The notes: a model not told the origin generated them from the sequence alone. A stretch of DNA of 9,728 nt from Bacteroidota bacterium (GCA_023413645.1 JAEZPN010000121.1:1-9728); one strand, 5' to 3'; shown: positions 1-8,052, counted from the first letter of the stretch. Numbers and translations are program-made.

Positions 1-1
1 C

Positions 2-1585
2 TTCTCACTTGCGCAGGTATATGGCGTGAGTCAGGACGCTATCATCGAGGTAAACGGCATCAAGAATAACGAGGTGCGCGTGGGCTCGATGGTCTACGTT
101 CCCTATGTTGAGGTGGAGACCGAGAAGCCTGAGGCGAAGAAACCCGCAGAGGAACCCAAAGAGGCTGTAGCAGAGGAGGATGTGCATATTGTTGCTCCGG
201 GAGAGACGCTATATTCGCTATCGCGCAGATATGGTCTCACGGAGCAGGGTCTACTCGAACTCAACGACCTTAAGGATCACACCGACATCAAGGCGGGCAT
301 GACGCTACGCATCAAGAAGAAGGGTGGTAACGCACGCAACAATAAGAACCATAGCGACTCGCATAATGGTAATGCAAGCAGCCGTCGAGATAATGACGGC
401 GAGATGTACATGGGTCGTGAGAGCGATACATGCGTAGTGAGCACAGAGCTCATGCAGCAGGTGACAGAGGACTTAGATCCTACCGAGACCGAGGTTGATG
501 GTCCAGCGCCCGCATTTGCGGCTATGCCACGCAACACCATGTTGCAGGTTACGCTCCTCCTACCATTCCATGCTCGCGGCGAGTCGAAGGAGAACATCGT
601 AGACTTCTATCGTGGTGTACTCCTAGCGATGGAGGACCTTAAGAGTGAGGGTTACTCGATAGAACTTACGGTGCTTGACACAAAGCGTAGTGCCGCGCAT
701 ATCAGCGACATGATACTCTTTGGTGAGCTCAACACACAGCTTATCATAGGTCCTGCCTACAGTGAGGAGTTCTCGCCACTGCTCCGCTATGCCGAGCAGA
801 ACAATATCCCCGTGGTGTCGCCACTGCAGTATGTGGACCACGACTGCCCCGTACTCTTCAATATGCCTGCTCCCGCAAGCCTCAAGGGTGCTCCCGTAGC
901 GGGATTGTTGGACGGCAGTCGCGAGGTGATCAAGATATATGCTTCGAGCAATGACTCGGCATTCATCAGCGAGGTGAACGCCATGGCCACAAATGAGACG
1001 GAGATGAGACTAAACTTTCAGTTTAACCGTGGCTCATTCTTCTACAACCGCAATAGCGACGGCACAAATGGCTCGTTGGTGGACATCGAGGAGCTCATGC
1101 GCTCAAAGAGCGAGAAGGTCTTTGTTGTGATGGCATCGTCAGCTACCGATGTGGACCGTATCCTCACAACGCTTTCATCTACAAGATCGTCGATACGTGG
1201 TCGTGGACTATCCTATGGCGACTATGTTGTCGTTGGTAACCGCGAGTGGCTCAAGATGGCAAACATCGACCACGACATCTTCTTCCATAACGACGTTATC
1301 TTTGTTGTGCCCTACTATGCAAACCGCATCGACGAGGCTGTGCGCCTCTTCGACGGACGCTACGTGTCGAGCTACAACACCTTGCCTTCGCGTACCTCAT
1401 ATCGTGGTTACGACGCTGCGATGATCTTCTGCCGCATGATGTACGAGGACTTCAACGACTTCATCGAGAAGACGCACACGCCACTCACCACGCCCTATCG
1501 CTTCGAGTTCCGCGATGGCTCATACACAAATACCAACTGGGTGCGTCAGCACTACCGCAACGACTCGAAGATCGTTGTTGAGTAG
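2..1585 (+). CDS. LysM-domain protein with periplasmic-binding-protein-like domain (5' partial)
   Basis: The reading frame is open to the left edge, and the GTG at position 26 falls inside a LysM repeat (frame reads SLAQVYGVSQDAIIEVNGI, ending VGSMVYVP), so it is not the real start and the gene begins upstream. A second LysM repeat lies at about 182-322 (HIVAPGETLYSLSRRYG ... GMTLRIKKK). It is followed by a polar Asn/Ser/Asp-rich linker to about 540. From about 545 to the end the protein resembles a type I periplasmic binding fold: a VTLLLPF first strand, FYRGVLLAMEDL helix, ELTVLDTK strand, LIIGPAYSEE and IPVVSPL. LysM repeats bind peptidoglycan, so the protein probably sits in the periplasm or at the outer membrane anchored to the wall. 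The ligand of the binding fold is unknown. No permease is adjacent, so a sensory or cell-wall role is as likely as transport. rex starts 17 nt downstream, suggesting a shared transcript. Domain calls are by eye. Confidence 0.8.
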   Translation, partial: FSLAQVYGVSQDAIIEVNGIKNNEVRVGSMVYVPYVEVETEKPEAKKPAEEPKEAVAEEDVHIVAPGETLYSLSRRYGLTEQGLLELNDLKDHTDIKAGMTLRIKKKGGNARNNKNHSDSHNGNASSRRDNDGEMYMGRESDTCVVSTELMQQVTEDLDPTETEVDGPAPAFAAMPRNTMLQVTLLLPFHARGESKENIVDFYRGVLLAMEDLKSEGYSIELTVLDTKRSAAHISDMILFGELNTQLIIGPAYSEEFSPLLRYAEQNNIPVVSPLQYVDHDCPVLFNMPAPASLKGAPVAGLLDGSREVIKIYASSNDSAFISEVNAMATNETEMRLNFQFNRGSFFYNRNSDGTNGSLVDIEELMRSKSEKVFVVMASSATDVDRILTTLSSTRSSIRGRGLSYGDYVVVGNREWLKMANIDHDIFFHNDVIFVVPYYANRIDEAVRLFDGRYVSSYNTLPSRTSYRGYDAAMIFCRMMYEDFNDFIEKTHTPLTTPYRFEFRDGSYTNTNWVRQHYRNDSKIVVE

Positions 1586-1602
1586 TATAAAGCAAACGTA
1601 AC

Positions 1603-2256
1603 ATGGCAAATAACAATATAACCTCTCCGATACCCGAGAAGACCATCGAGCGCCTCAGCGAGTACCGCCGTACGCTTGTGAAGTGTCATGCACAGGGCAT
1701 CACGCACATCTTCTCGCACGTCTTGGCAGGTATGCACGGCATCACGGCTGTGCAGGTGCGCCGCGACCTTATGCTCATAGGCTTCTCGAGCGATACTAAA
1801 AAGGGCTACGACGTGAAGGTGCTCATCGACTTCATCAACAACATCCTCTATAGTGAGCAGCCAATGAACATGGCGATTATAGGCATGGGTCACCTCGGTC
1901 AGGCTGTTACGAAATATTTCAACGGCAAGGGTCTTAAGTTGCGCATCACCGCAGCCTTCGATGTCGACCCCAACAAGGTGGGTACGACCATCGACAACAT
2001 CCCCTGCTACCATATCGACGAGTTCGAGGAGAGGGTTGATGAGTTGGATATAAGCATCGCCATTGTGTCGCTGCCCACATCACAGGCGTCATCCTTGGTG
2101 CTGCCCATCATCAATGCGGGTATTCGTGGTGTCTTGAACTTCACATCGGCACCTCTAAACTTCCCTCAGGGCATCGTCGTTGAGAACTACGATATCACCA
2201 CTCTCCTCGAGAAGGTGGCCTACTTCGTTAAGGTTGCCGAGGAGAGCAATAACTAA
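1603..2256 (+). CDS. rex: Redox-sensing transcriptional repressor Rex
   Basis: 217 aa, normal length for Rex. Residues about 9-80 form the winged-helix DNA-binding domain, including the family signature AVQVRRDL (49-56) followed by GYDVKVLI. Residues about 86-210 form the Rossmann domain with GMGHLG (94-99) and an acidic residue at the end of the second strand (AAFDVDP, D120), which favours NAD(H). The C-terminal segment (GVLNFTSAPLNFP, then a helix) matches the domain-swapping end of Rex. Known family role: a dimer that binds operators near genes of fermentation and respiration when the NADH/NAD+ ratio is low and releases DNA on binding NADH. It acts in the cytoplasm. The ATG is chosen because the preceding gene stops 17 nt upstream and the protein aligns from its N-terminus. 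ribF follows after 4 nt, so the two are probably co-transcribed. No Rex operator was identified by eye in the window. Confidence 0.95.
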   Translation: MANNNITSPIPEKTIERLSEYRRTLVKCHAQGITHIFSHVLAGMHGITAVQVRRDLMLIGFSSDTKKGYDVKVLIDFINNILYSEQPMNMAIIGMGHLGQAVTKYFNGKGLKLRITAAFDVDPNKVGTTIDNIPCYHIDEFEERVDELDISIAIVSLPTSQASSLVLPIINAGIRGVLNFTSAPLNFPQGIVVENYDITTLLEKVAYFVKVAEESNN

Positions 2257-2260
2257 GCTA

Positions 2261-3010
2261 ATGCTACAATACGGCTTCGATACTTCGGCTAGTCCGCGTC
2301 GCTCGGTGGTCACCATAGGCTCGTTCGATGGTGTGCACCAGGGTCACCGTGTCCTTCTGGAGCATCTTAAGGCTATGGCTAAGAGGATGGATGCCGAGAG
2401 TGTCGTTGTCACCTTCGACCCCCACCCCCGCATCGCTATGGGGCGTGCCGAGGGCATGCAGCTGCTCACAACCATTGAGGAGCGTGCACGACTGCTGGAG
2501 GATGTAGGCATCGACCGTATGGTCGTTGCGCACTTCGACGATAAGTTCCGCAGTCAGCCCTATGAGTGCTTTGTGCGCGATATGCTTATCGAGCGCTTGG
2601 GCATGGTGGGTATGATTGTGGGGTATAACCACCGCCTCGGTCGTGGTAGCGAGGGTAACTTCGATAAGCTGCAGCCGCTTGCTGCGGAGTGTGGCTTTGA
2701 ACTCGAGTGCGTGGCGCAACATCGTGAGGATGGCGAGGATAAGGTTAGTTCTACCGTGGTGCGCAATGTCATCGCCGAGGGCGATATGGAGCGTGCCGCA
2801 CGCCTTCTTGGCGCACGCTATATGCTCTCTGGTGTCGCTAATGAGGGTGCTATCGCTGGTATTGACGAGTATAAGATGTTGCCAAAGTCGGGCGAGTATG
2901 GTTGTAGCGTTGAGTGCGAGGGTGTTGTGACTCCCGCCACAATCAAAATCGCAGACCGCACCGCCACACTCTCTATAAATATCTGCGGTCGTGTAGTCGT
3001 GATTTTTTAA
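2261..3010 (+). CDS. ribF: RibF-like FAD synthetase with reduced C-terminal riboflavin-kinase domain
   Basis: The start is taken at ATG 2261 (protein MLQYGFDTSA...), 4 nt after the rex stop. An in-frame ATG at 2180 lies inside rex and adds unrelated residues. The 249-aa product has a clear FAD synthetase (FMN adenylyltransferase) half: GSFDGVHQGH (20-29, nucleotide-binding HxGH-type motif), TFDPHP (51-56), GYNHRLGRGSEG (121-132) and SSTVVR (163-168). Known reaction of this half: FMN + ATP gives FAD + PPi. In bifunctional RibF (usually about 300 aa or more) a riboflavin kinase domain follows, with a PTAN motif, an NxGxxPT-like strand and a catalytic glutamate. Here only about 60 residues remain after YMLSG (187-191), ending at VVVIF, and I see none of those motifs. 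The stop is followed by an AT-rich gap, not by the missing domain in another frame. FAD synthetase activity is plausible; kinase activity is doubtful. It may be a paralogue of a full-length RibF elsewhere. Confidence 0.85.
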   Translation: MLQYGFDTSASPRRSVVTIGSFDGVHQGHRVLLEHLKAMAKRMDAESVVVTFDPHPRIAMGRAEGMQLLTTIEERARLLEDVGIDRMVVAHFDDKFRSQPYECFVRDMLIERLGMVGMIVGYNHRLGRGSEGNFDKLQPLAAECGFELECVAQHREDGEDKVSSTVVRNVIAEGDMERAARLLGARYMLSGVANEGAIAGIDEYKMLPKSGEYGCSVECEGVVTPATIKIADRTATLSINICGRVVVIF

Positions 3011-3043
3011 TACTATATTATTGGTAATTAGAATATTATCATT

Positions 3044-4696
3044 ATGAATTTCGCGAAGTATATCATTGCTGCATGTGTTGCAGCGGTTGCATTTATGGGC
3101 GTTGAGGCTTCGGCACAGTCGCTCTCAAAGTCGACAACATGGCATTGGGATGGCGGTACTATCGTGGTGGATTGCCCCGAGCGACCCGAGGGTCAGGAGC
3201 ATGTCGTGGGTCTCGCCGTAGAGCCCATCGAGACGCTGCGTGTGGGCTTTGTGGGTCTCGGTATGCGCGGCCCATGGGCTGTGATGCGCTTTGTGCATAT
3301 CCCTGGTGTTGAGGTTGTTGCATTGTGTGACTATGAGCGTGAGCGTGCCGATGCGTGTCAGCGTTTCCTCTACGAGAGTAGCATGATGCCCGCAGATGTC
3401 TACTATGGCGAGCATGGCTACGAGGCGCTGTGCGAGCGCGACGATATAGACCTCGTTTACATCGCAACCGACTGGAATCACCACTACCCCGTGGCGAAGT
3501 GCGCCATGGAGCACGGCAAGCATGTCGCTATCGAGGTGCCCTCGGCAATGAACCTCGAGCAGTGCTGGAGTCTTATCGACTTGGCGGAGAGCAAGCGCCT
3601 ACACTGCTTCATCCTCGAGAATTGCTGCTACGACTACTACGAACTTACGGCACTCAACATGGCGCAGCAGGGTCTCTTTGGCGAGATTGTGCGTGCCGAG
3701 GGTGCATACATCCACACGCTCGACATCTACTGGGATTCATATTGGCACGACCCTAACGACAACGACACTGCGGAGCTTAATTGGCGCCTGAAGTACAACA
3801 TGGAGAACCGTGGCGACCTATACGCGACACATGGTCTCGGTCCCGTTGCGCAGTGCATGAACATACATCGCGGCGACCGCTTCACTACGTTGGTGGCGAT
3901 GGACACTGAGAGCTTCGTGGGTAAGGAACTTGTTGAGAACCGCACGGGTGAGGAGTGTAAGGAGTTCCGCAATGGCGACCACACAACGACACTTATGCGT
4001 ACGGCGCAGGGTAAAGTAGTTGAGATTCAGCACAATGTGATGACGCCACAGCCCTACAACCGCCTCTTTAAGCTTACGGGTACAAAGGGCTATGCTACGA
4101 AGTATCCCACGCCAGAGTTTGCCCTCTCAGCTGAGGGTGCCAAGCTTGCGGGAGCGCCACAGATGGACAACCTCAATGCCCACGGCTTTGTCTCGGCAGA
4201 GCAGCGCGCGATGCTTATGGAGGCCTATCGCCACCCCTTGATTGAGCAGTTTGGCGAGTTGGGACGCGAGATGGGACATGGCGGCATGGACTACATTATG
4301 GATGCCCGCCTTGTATATTGCTTGCAGAATGGCTTGCCTCTCGATATGGATGTCTACGACATGGCGGAGTGGTGTTGCTTGGCAGAACTAGGCTCGCTAT
4401 CAATGGATAACAACTGCGCCGCAGTTGCCTTTCCTGATTTCACTCGTGGCCACTGGAACGATGTCAAGGGCTACCGTCACGCCTACTCCGATAGTGCGGC
4501 TACGACAGCAGCAAAGGCCGCAGAGTACACCCTTGCGCAGCGCGAGGTGACGGCAGAAATGAAGTTGTGGGATCTCTACTTCGCTGTGGCTGAGGCACGC
4601 ACAAAGGGTGATGCCAAGGCTGAAGCGAAGGCACAACGACGTCTTGACGCAGCAAAGGTTGCTGCGCGTAAAGCCATTTCTGAGAAGATTAAGTAG
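3044..4696 (+). CDS. Secreted Gfo/Idh/MocA family protein, glycoside hydrolase family 109-like (putative alpha-N-acetylgalactosaminidase)
   Basis: 550 aa. Residues 1-25 are a Sec signal peptide: basic start, hydrophobic core IIAACVAAVAFMG, and ASA-Q as likely signal peptidase I site. No lipobox or twin arginine is seen. The NAD-binding Rossmann domain starts at about 64, with VGFVGLGMRG (67-76) and ALCDYE. The usual Gfo/Idh EKP motif reads EVP (164-166), a GH109-like variation. Other GH109-like stretches are LNMAQQGLFGEIVRAEGAYIH (in 204-224), YATHGLGPVAQ (260-270) and HGGMDYIM (412-419). GH109 enzymes cleave terminal alpha-GalNAc using a tightly bound NAD by a redox-elimination mechanism, so mucin or host-glycan scavenging in the periplasm is the likely role. 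After about residue 484 comes an Ala/Lys/Glu-rich, probably helical tail of some 65 residues that is not part of the core and explains the extra length. Specificity cannot be fixed from sequence alone. It starts 33 nt after ribF, and I see no clear promoter in the gap. Confidence 0.85.
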   Translation: MNFAKYIIAACVAAVAFMGVEASAQSLSKSTTWHWDGGTIVVDCPERPEGQEHVVGLAVEPIETLRVGFVGLGMRGPWAVMRFVHIPGVEVVALCDYERERADACQRFLYESSMMPADVYYGEHGYEALCERDDIDLVYIATDWNHHYPVAKCAMEHGKHVAIEVPSAMNLEQCWSLIDLAESKRLHCFILENCCYDYYELTALNMAQQGLFGEIVRAEGAYIHTLDIYWDSYWHDPNDNDTAELNWRLKYNMENRGDLYATHGLGPVAQCMNIHRGDRFTTLVAMDTESFVGKELVENRTGEECKEFRNGDHTTTLMRTAQGKVVEIQHNVMTPQPYNRLFKLTGTKGYATKYPTPEFALSAEGAKLAGAPQMDNLNAHGFVSAEQRAMLMEAYRHPLIEQFGELGREMGHGGMDYIMDARLVYCLQNGLPLDMDVYDMAEWCCLAELGSLSMDNNCAAVAFPDFTRGHWNDVKGYRHAYSDSAATTAAKAAEYTLAQREVTAEMKLWDLYFAVAEARTKGDAKAEAKAQRRLDAAKVAARKAISEKIK

Positions 4697-4699
4697 AAA

Positions 4700-5698
4700 T
4701 TATTTTAGCCCCTTTAGATACCAACGCACAGTGCGGCGGAGGCCCTCCTCGAACTCCATGGATGGCTTCCAGTCAAGGTCGCGCTGCAATTTTGTAGAGT
4801 CTATGGCGTAGCGAAGGTCGTGGCCCGCGCGGTCCTCGATATGCGTAATAAGTGCGAGGCTCTCGCCCTCGGTGCGTCCTAACTCGCTGTCTACAACCGC
4901 GATAAGACGCTCTATTAGTTCGATATTTGTCCACTCATTATCACCTCCCACATTGTATGTCTCGCCATCGGCACCACGCTGGAATACTGCATCGAGTGCT
5001 GCGGCATGGTCGCCAACATACAGCCAATCACGCACATTGCAGCCCGAGCCATAGACGGGCAAGGGGAGGCGCTTCACGATATTATTTATAAATAGAGGTA
5101 TCAGCTTCTCGGGATACTGCCTCTCGCCATAGTTGTTGGAGCAGTTTGTGATAACCGTGGGCAGACCGTATGTGTCGTGGTAGGCGCGTACGAAGTGGTC
5201 CGACGACGCCTTCGATGCCGAATAGGGTGAGTGGGGTTCGTAGCGCGACTCCTCCGTGAATTTACCACCCTCGAGGGGTAGTGCGCCATATACCTCGTCG
5301 GTAGAGATATGGTGGAAGCGCTTGCCGGCATAGTTGCCCGCCCACGCCTTGCGTGCCGCCTCTAAGAGCGTTATGGTGCCAAGGATGTTGTTCATGGCAA
5401 AGAGCATAGGCGCGCTGATGGAGCGGTCGACATGACTCTCGGCAGCGAGGTGCATAACGCCGTCGATGTTGTGCTCCGCAAATATGCGCTCAATTAGCTC
5501 CTTATCGCAGATGTCGCCCTCGATGAATGTGTGGTTGGGGCGCTTCATGGCCTCGGCGATATTGTCAAGGCTACCCGCATAGGTGAGCTTGTCGAGGGTT
5601 ACGATGTGGTAGTGGGGATACTTCGTTGTCATAAGTTCAACGACGTGACTGCCAATAAAGCCGGCACCACCCGTAATAAGTATATTGCGCTTCTCCAT
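4700..5698 (-). CDS. rfbB: dTDP-glucose 4,6-dehydratase
   Basis: 332 aa, slightly short of the usual 340-360. It is an extended short-chain dehydrogenase/reductase. Visible motifs are the NAD-binding GGAGFIG (10-16), STDEVYG (132-138) whose Asp134-Glu135 pair is the dehydratase acid/base pair in this family, and the catalytic YSASK (159-163). NNYGERQYPEKLIP (188-201) and DRAGHDLRYAID (289-300) are substrate-domain signatures; the second usually reads DRPGHD, so a Pro-to-Ala change is present. Reaction: dTDP-D-glucose to dTDP-4-keto-6-deoxy-D-glucose, the second step of dTDP-L-rhamnose synthesis, in the cytoplasm. It is the last gene of the rfbACDB operon, starting 2 nt after the rfbD stop. 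Its stop lies three bases from the stop of the converging GH109 gene, with no obvious terminator between them. Confidence 0.97.
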   Translation of the reverse strand: MEKRNILITGGAGFIGSHVVELMTTKYPHYHIVTLDKLTYAGSLDNIAEAMKRPNHTFIEGDICDKELIERIFAEHNIDGVMHLAAESHVDRSISAPMLFAMNNILGTITLLEAARKAWAGNYAGKRFHHISTDEVYGALPLEGGKFTEESRYEPHSPYSASKASSDHFVRAYHDTYGLPTVITNCSNNYGERQYPEKLIPLFINNIVKRLPLPVYGSGCNVRDWLYVGDHAAALDAVFQRGADGETYNVGGDNEWTNIELIERLIAVVDSELGRTEGESLALITHIEDRAGHDLRYAIDSTKLQRDLDWKPSMEFEEGLRRTVRWYLKGLK

Positions 5699-5700
5699 AA

Positions 5701-6561
5701 TTAGCTGTTTATAAGTGATATAACCTCGCGTAGTCGCTCCTGCCAGGGTGCTATTTCAATGTCTTCGATTGCCGCTATGCGCTCGGTGTTAAGCACCGAA
5801 TATGCTGGTCGCTCGGCGCGCATATTACGCTCCGCAGTTGTGCATGGCTCTACGCGACATTTTAGCCCCGCTTGCGCCATAATCTCGCATGCAAAGTTGT
5901 GCCATGTGCACTCGCCACCATCGGTGTAGTGGTAGATGCCGTGCATCGTCTCCATCGCGCCGCTCTCCACCATTAATACTAACGCGCGCGCGAGGCCAAG
6001 TGCCGATGTAGGTGTGCCACGCTGGTCGTCTACGACGCTTATCTCATCGCGCTCTCGGCCGAGGCGTAGCATTGTCAAAACAAAATTCTTACCCCAAGGG
6101 GCATAGAGCCACGATGTGCGTATAACGATGCTATTATGCTCTATAACAGCGACTTCGCCATCCGCTTTACTTTTGCCATAGATGCTGAGCGGTGCTATGG
6201 TGTCATCCTCGGTGTAGGGTGTTCTGCGCATGGTATCGCCACCAAATACGTAGTCCGTTGATATGTGTATTAGCTTGACACTAAGTCTCTTGCACGTCTC
6301 TGCCAATCCCGCTACTGCGGTGCTGTTTATGGCGTATGCCGCCGCCTCGTTATCCTCTGCGCCCTCGACATCGGTGTAGGCGGCACAGTTGATAATCGTA
6401 TCTATCTTATTCTCTGTGATATAGCGCTCTACATCTGCGCGATTACAGATATTCAACTCGTCAATGGTAGCAAAGGTGTAGCGGTGCGCGCTACCCTCCG
6501 CGGCGCGACGTATCGCCTCGCCGAGCTGTCCGTTGCCGCCTGTTACGAGTATCTTACGCAT
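5701..6561 (-). CDS. rfbD: dTDP-4-dehydrorhamnose reductase
   Basis: The start is set at the ATG whose complement ends at 6561, giving 286 aa beginning MRKILVTGGNGQLG. A longer frame to 6639 only adds residues overlapping rfbC and is rejected. The Rossmann motif GGNGQLG is at 8-14, followed by INCAAYTDVEGAED (57-70), STDYVFGG (101-108), the catalytic YGKSK (128-132), RTSWLYAPWGKNF (148-160) and RPAYSVL (251-257), all signatures of RmlD. Reaction: NAD(P)H-dependent reduction of dTDP-4-keto-L-rhamnose to dTDP-L-rhamnose, the final step. The start overlaps the end of rfbC by 8 nt, suggesting translational coupling, and rfbB follows 2 nt after the stop. Confidence 0.97.
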   Translation of the reverse strand: MRKILVTGGNGQLGEAIRRAAEGSAHRYTFATIDELNICNRADVERYITENKIDTIINCAAYTDVEGAEDNEAAAYAINSTAVAGLAETCKRLSVKLIHISTDYVFGGDTMRRTPYTEDDTIAPLSIYGKSKADGEVAVIEHNSIVIRTSWLYAPWGKNFVLTMLRLGRERDEISVVDDQRGTPTSALGLARALVLMVESGAMETMHGIYHYTDGGECTWHNFACEIMAQAGLKCRVEPCTTAERNMRAERPAYSVLNTERIAAIEDIEIAPWQERLREVISLINS

Positions 6562-7129
6562 AGTAGTCGCAGTTGTAGTCAAAGAGTGCCTCGCACTCCT
6601 CGAATAGTGGATTTGTCTTATCTTTTGCAGATACAACAACCTCGCTGTCAGCTACTTTCCAGTCGATTGCAAGGGTCGCGTCATTCCAGCGAATTGCACC
6701 CTCCGCCTCGGGGGCGTAGTAGTTGTCGCACTTATACTCCACGATGGCATCACCCTCCAAGACGCTGAAACCGTGAGCAAAGCCGCGGGGGACGAAGAGC
6801 TGGCGGTGGTTGTGCTCGCTGAGCTCCACGGCGATATGCTTGCCGAAGGTGGGGGAACCACGACGTATGTCTACAGCGACATCGAGTATCGAGCCACGCA
6901 CCGCGCGCACGAGCTTAGACTGCGCAAAGGGGGGCAACTGGAAGTGCAGACCGCGCACCACGCCCTTCGTTGAGCGCGACTCGTTGTCCTGCACGAAGCG
7001 CGTCTCGATGCCCGTGAACTCAGCGAATTTACGCTCGCTGAAGGCCTCGAAGAAGTAGCCTCGCTCATCCTCAAAGAGCTGTGGCTCAATGATAAGAACT
7101 CCCTCTATATCAGTCTTTAAGATTCTCAT
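6554..7129 (-). CDS. rfbC: dTDP-4-dehydrorhamnose 3,5-epimerase
   Basis: The start is set at the ATG with complement 7127-7129, giving 191 aa beginning MRILKTDIEGVLIIEP. Extension to 7324 would read through rfbA in another frame and adds an unrelated Arg-rich sequence. The cupin-fold RmlC motifs are all present: DERGYFFEAF (21-30), VVRGLHFQ (57-64, with the catalytic-base His62), GSILDVAVDIR (79-89), VPRGFAHGFSV (113-123), the Tyr132 general acid in EYKCD, and SAKD (167-170). Reaction: double epimerisation at C3 and C5 of dTDP-4-keto-6-deoxy-D-glucose. The ATG overlaps the rfbA stop as ATGA (4 nt), a classic coupled junction. Confidence 0.97.
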   Translation of the reverse strand: MRILKTDIEGVLIIEPQLFEDERGYFFEAFSERKFAEFTGIETRFVQDNESRSTKGVVRGLHFQLPPFAQSKLVRAVRGSILDVAVDIRRGSPTFGKHIAVELSEHNHRQLFVPRGFAHGFSVLEGDAIVEYKCDNYYAPEAEGAIRWNDATLAIDWKVADSEVVVSAKDKTNPLFEECEALFDYNCDYYA

Positions 7130-7992
7130 ATTTTGAGTAGGTATTGTCCATATTGGTTTGCGCGCATGGGTTCTGCAAGGCGGTGTAGCTCTTCGCGTGT
7201 TATCCAGCCGTTGCGGTAGGCGATCTCCTCGATGCAGGCAATCTTCTGACCCTGACGCTTCTCGATGACCTCCACAAAGATAGATGCCTCGGCGAGGGAG
7301 TCGTGCGTGCCGGTGTCGAGCCATGCGTAGCCGCGGTCGAGAATCTCGACGTTGAGCTCGCCACGCTCTAAGTAGGTGCTATTCACGGTTGTAATCTCCA
7401 ACTCGCCACGCGCTGAGGGTGTCACACCCGCTGCAATATCAACGACGCTGTTGGGGTAGAAGTAGAGACCCGTTACGGCATAGTTCGAGCGGGGTGCCGT
7501 GGGCTTCTCCTCAATAGATATAGCCCTGCCGTTCTCGTCAAACTCCACAACGCCATAGCGCTCGGGGCGGTCTACCTTGTAGCCAAATACTGTTGCGCGA
7601 CCCTCCTCCATAGTGCGCTTCGCAGCACTCTGTAGACGCTCCTCGAAGCCTGCGCCATAGAAGATGTTGTCGCCCAAGACGAGACATGCCGCATCGTCGC
7701 CAATAAACTCGCGACCAATGATGAATGCCTCGGCAAGACCGTTGGGCTGTGGCTGCTCGGCGTATGAAAAGGTCATGCCCAGCTCCTCGCCGCTACCCAA
7801 GAGACGGCGGAAGGAGGGTAAGTCCTGGGGTGTCGATATAATCAACACCTCGCGTATGCCCGCCATCATAAGCACCGAGATGGGGTAGTATACCATCGGC
7901 TTATCGAATATTGGGAGTAGCTGCTTGCTCACGCCCTTAGTGATGGGGTATAGGCGCGTGCCGCTACCACCTGCCAAGACAATACCTTTCAT
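7126..7992 (-). CDS. rfbA: Glucose-1-phosphate thymidylyltransferase
   Basis: Start ATG at 7992 gives 288 aa beginning MKGIVLAGGSGTRL, the usual RmlA N-terminus and length. An upstream in-frame ATG at 8019 adds nine residues and lies almost on the predicted transcription start, so it is less likely. Motifs: nucleotide-binding GGSGTRLYPIT (8-18), SKQLLPIFDKP (22-32), QPNGLAEAF (82-90), LGDNIFYG (106-113, metal-binding Asp108), EEKP (161-164), RGELEIT (195-201) and WLDTGTHDSL (224-233). Reaction: glucose-1-phosphate + dTTP gives dTDP-glucose + PPi, the committed first step, normally feedback-inhibited by dTDP-L-rhamnose. It is the first gene of the operon, with a good Bacteroidetes promoter 30-60 nt upstream. 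Confidence 0.97.
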   Translation of the reverse strand: MKGIVLAGGSGTRLYPITKGVSKQLLPIFDKPMVYYPISVLMMAGIREVLIISTPQDLPSFRRLLGSGEELGMTFSYAEQPQPNGLAEAFIIGREFIGDDAACLVLGDNIFYGAGFEERLQSAAKRTMEEGRATVFGYKVDRPERYGVVEFDENGRAISIEEKPTAPRSNYAVTGLYFYPNSVVDIAAGVTPSARGELEITTVNSTYLERGELNVEILDRGYAWLDTGTHDSLAEASIFVEVIEKRQGQKIACIEEIAYRNGWITREELHRLAEPMRANQYGQYLLKI

Positions 7993-8020
7993 TGTTCCAA
8001 TGCTTTGTGAGTTTATCAAG

Positions 8021-8052
8021 CAAATATACGAATTTTACTCCACAAATGCAAA
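8021..8052 (-). promoter_or_regulatory. Bacteroidetes-type promoter of the rfbACDB operon
   Basis: Read on the minus strand, TATATTTG (complement of 8021-8028) matches the -7 consensus TAnnTTTG exactly. TTTG (complement of 8049-8052) stands 20 nt upstream as the -33 box. Transcription would start near 8014, leaving a leader of about 20 nt before the rfbA ATG at 7992. A second TATATTTG-like copy (complement of 8049-8056) overlaps the -33 box but has no -33 partner that I can see. The sequence match is direct; promoter function is inferred. Confidence 0.65.

Noticed and set aside
26..28. GTG at 26 as the start of the LysM gene
   Set aside because: It sits in the middle of a LysM repeat whose first half is encoded upstream in the same open frame, so the gene is truncated by the window edge.
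2180..2260. Upstream in-frame ATG for ribF overlapping rex
   Set aside because: The added residues are Arg/Ser-rich shadow translation of rex, and the ATG at 2261 directly precedes the conserved N-terminus.
3003..3043. Terminator or promoter between ribF and the GH109 gene
   Set aside because: There is a T run but no stable stem before it, and no TTTG/TAnnTTTG pair is visible in the 33-nt gap.
6562..6639. N-terminal extension of rfbD to 6639
   Set aside because: The extra 26 residues overlap rfbC and match nothing in RmlD, and MRKILVTGG is the typical start.
7130..7324. N-terminal extension of rfbC to 7324
   Set aside because: It is an alternative frame of rfbA; the family N-terminus begins at the ATG at 7129, which overlaps the rfbA stop.
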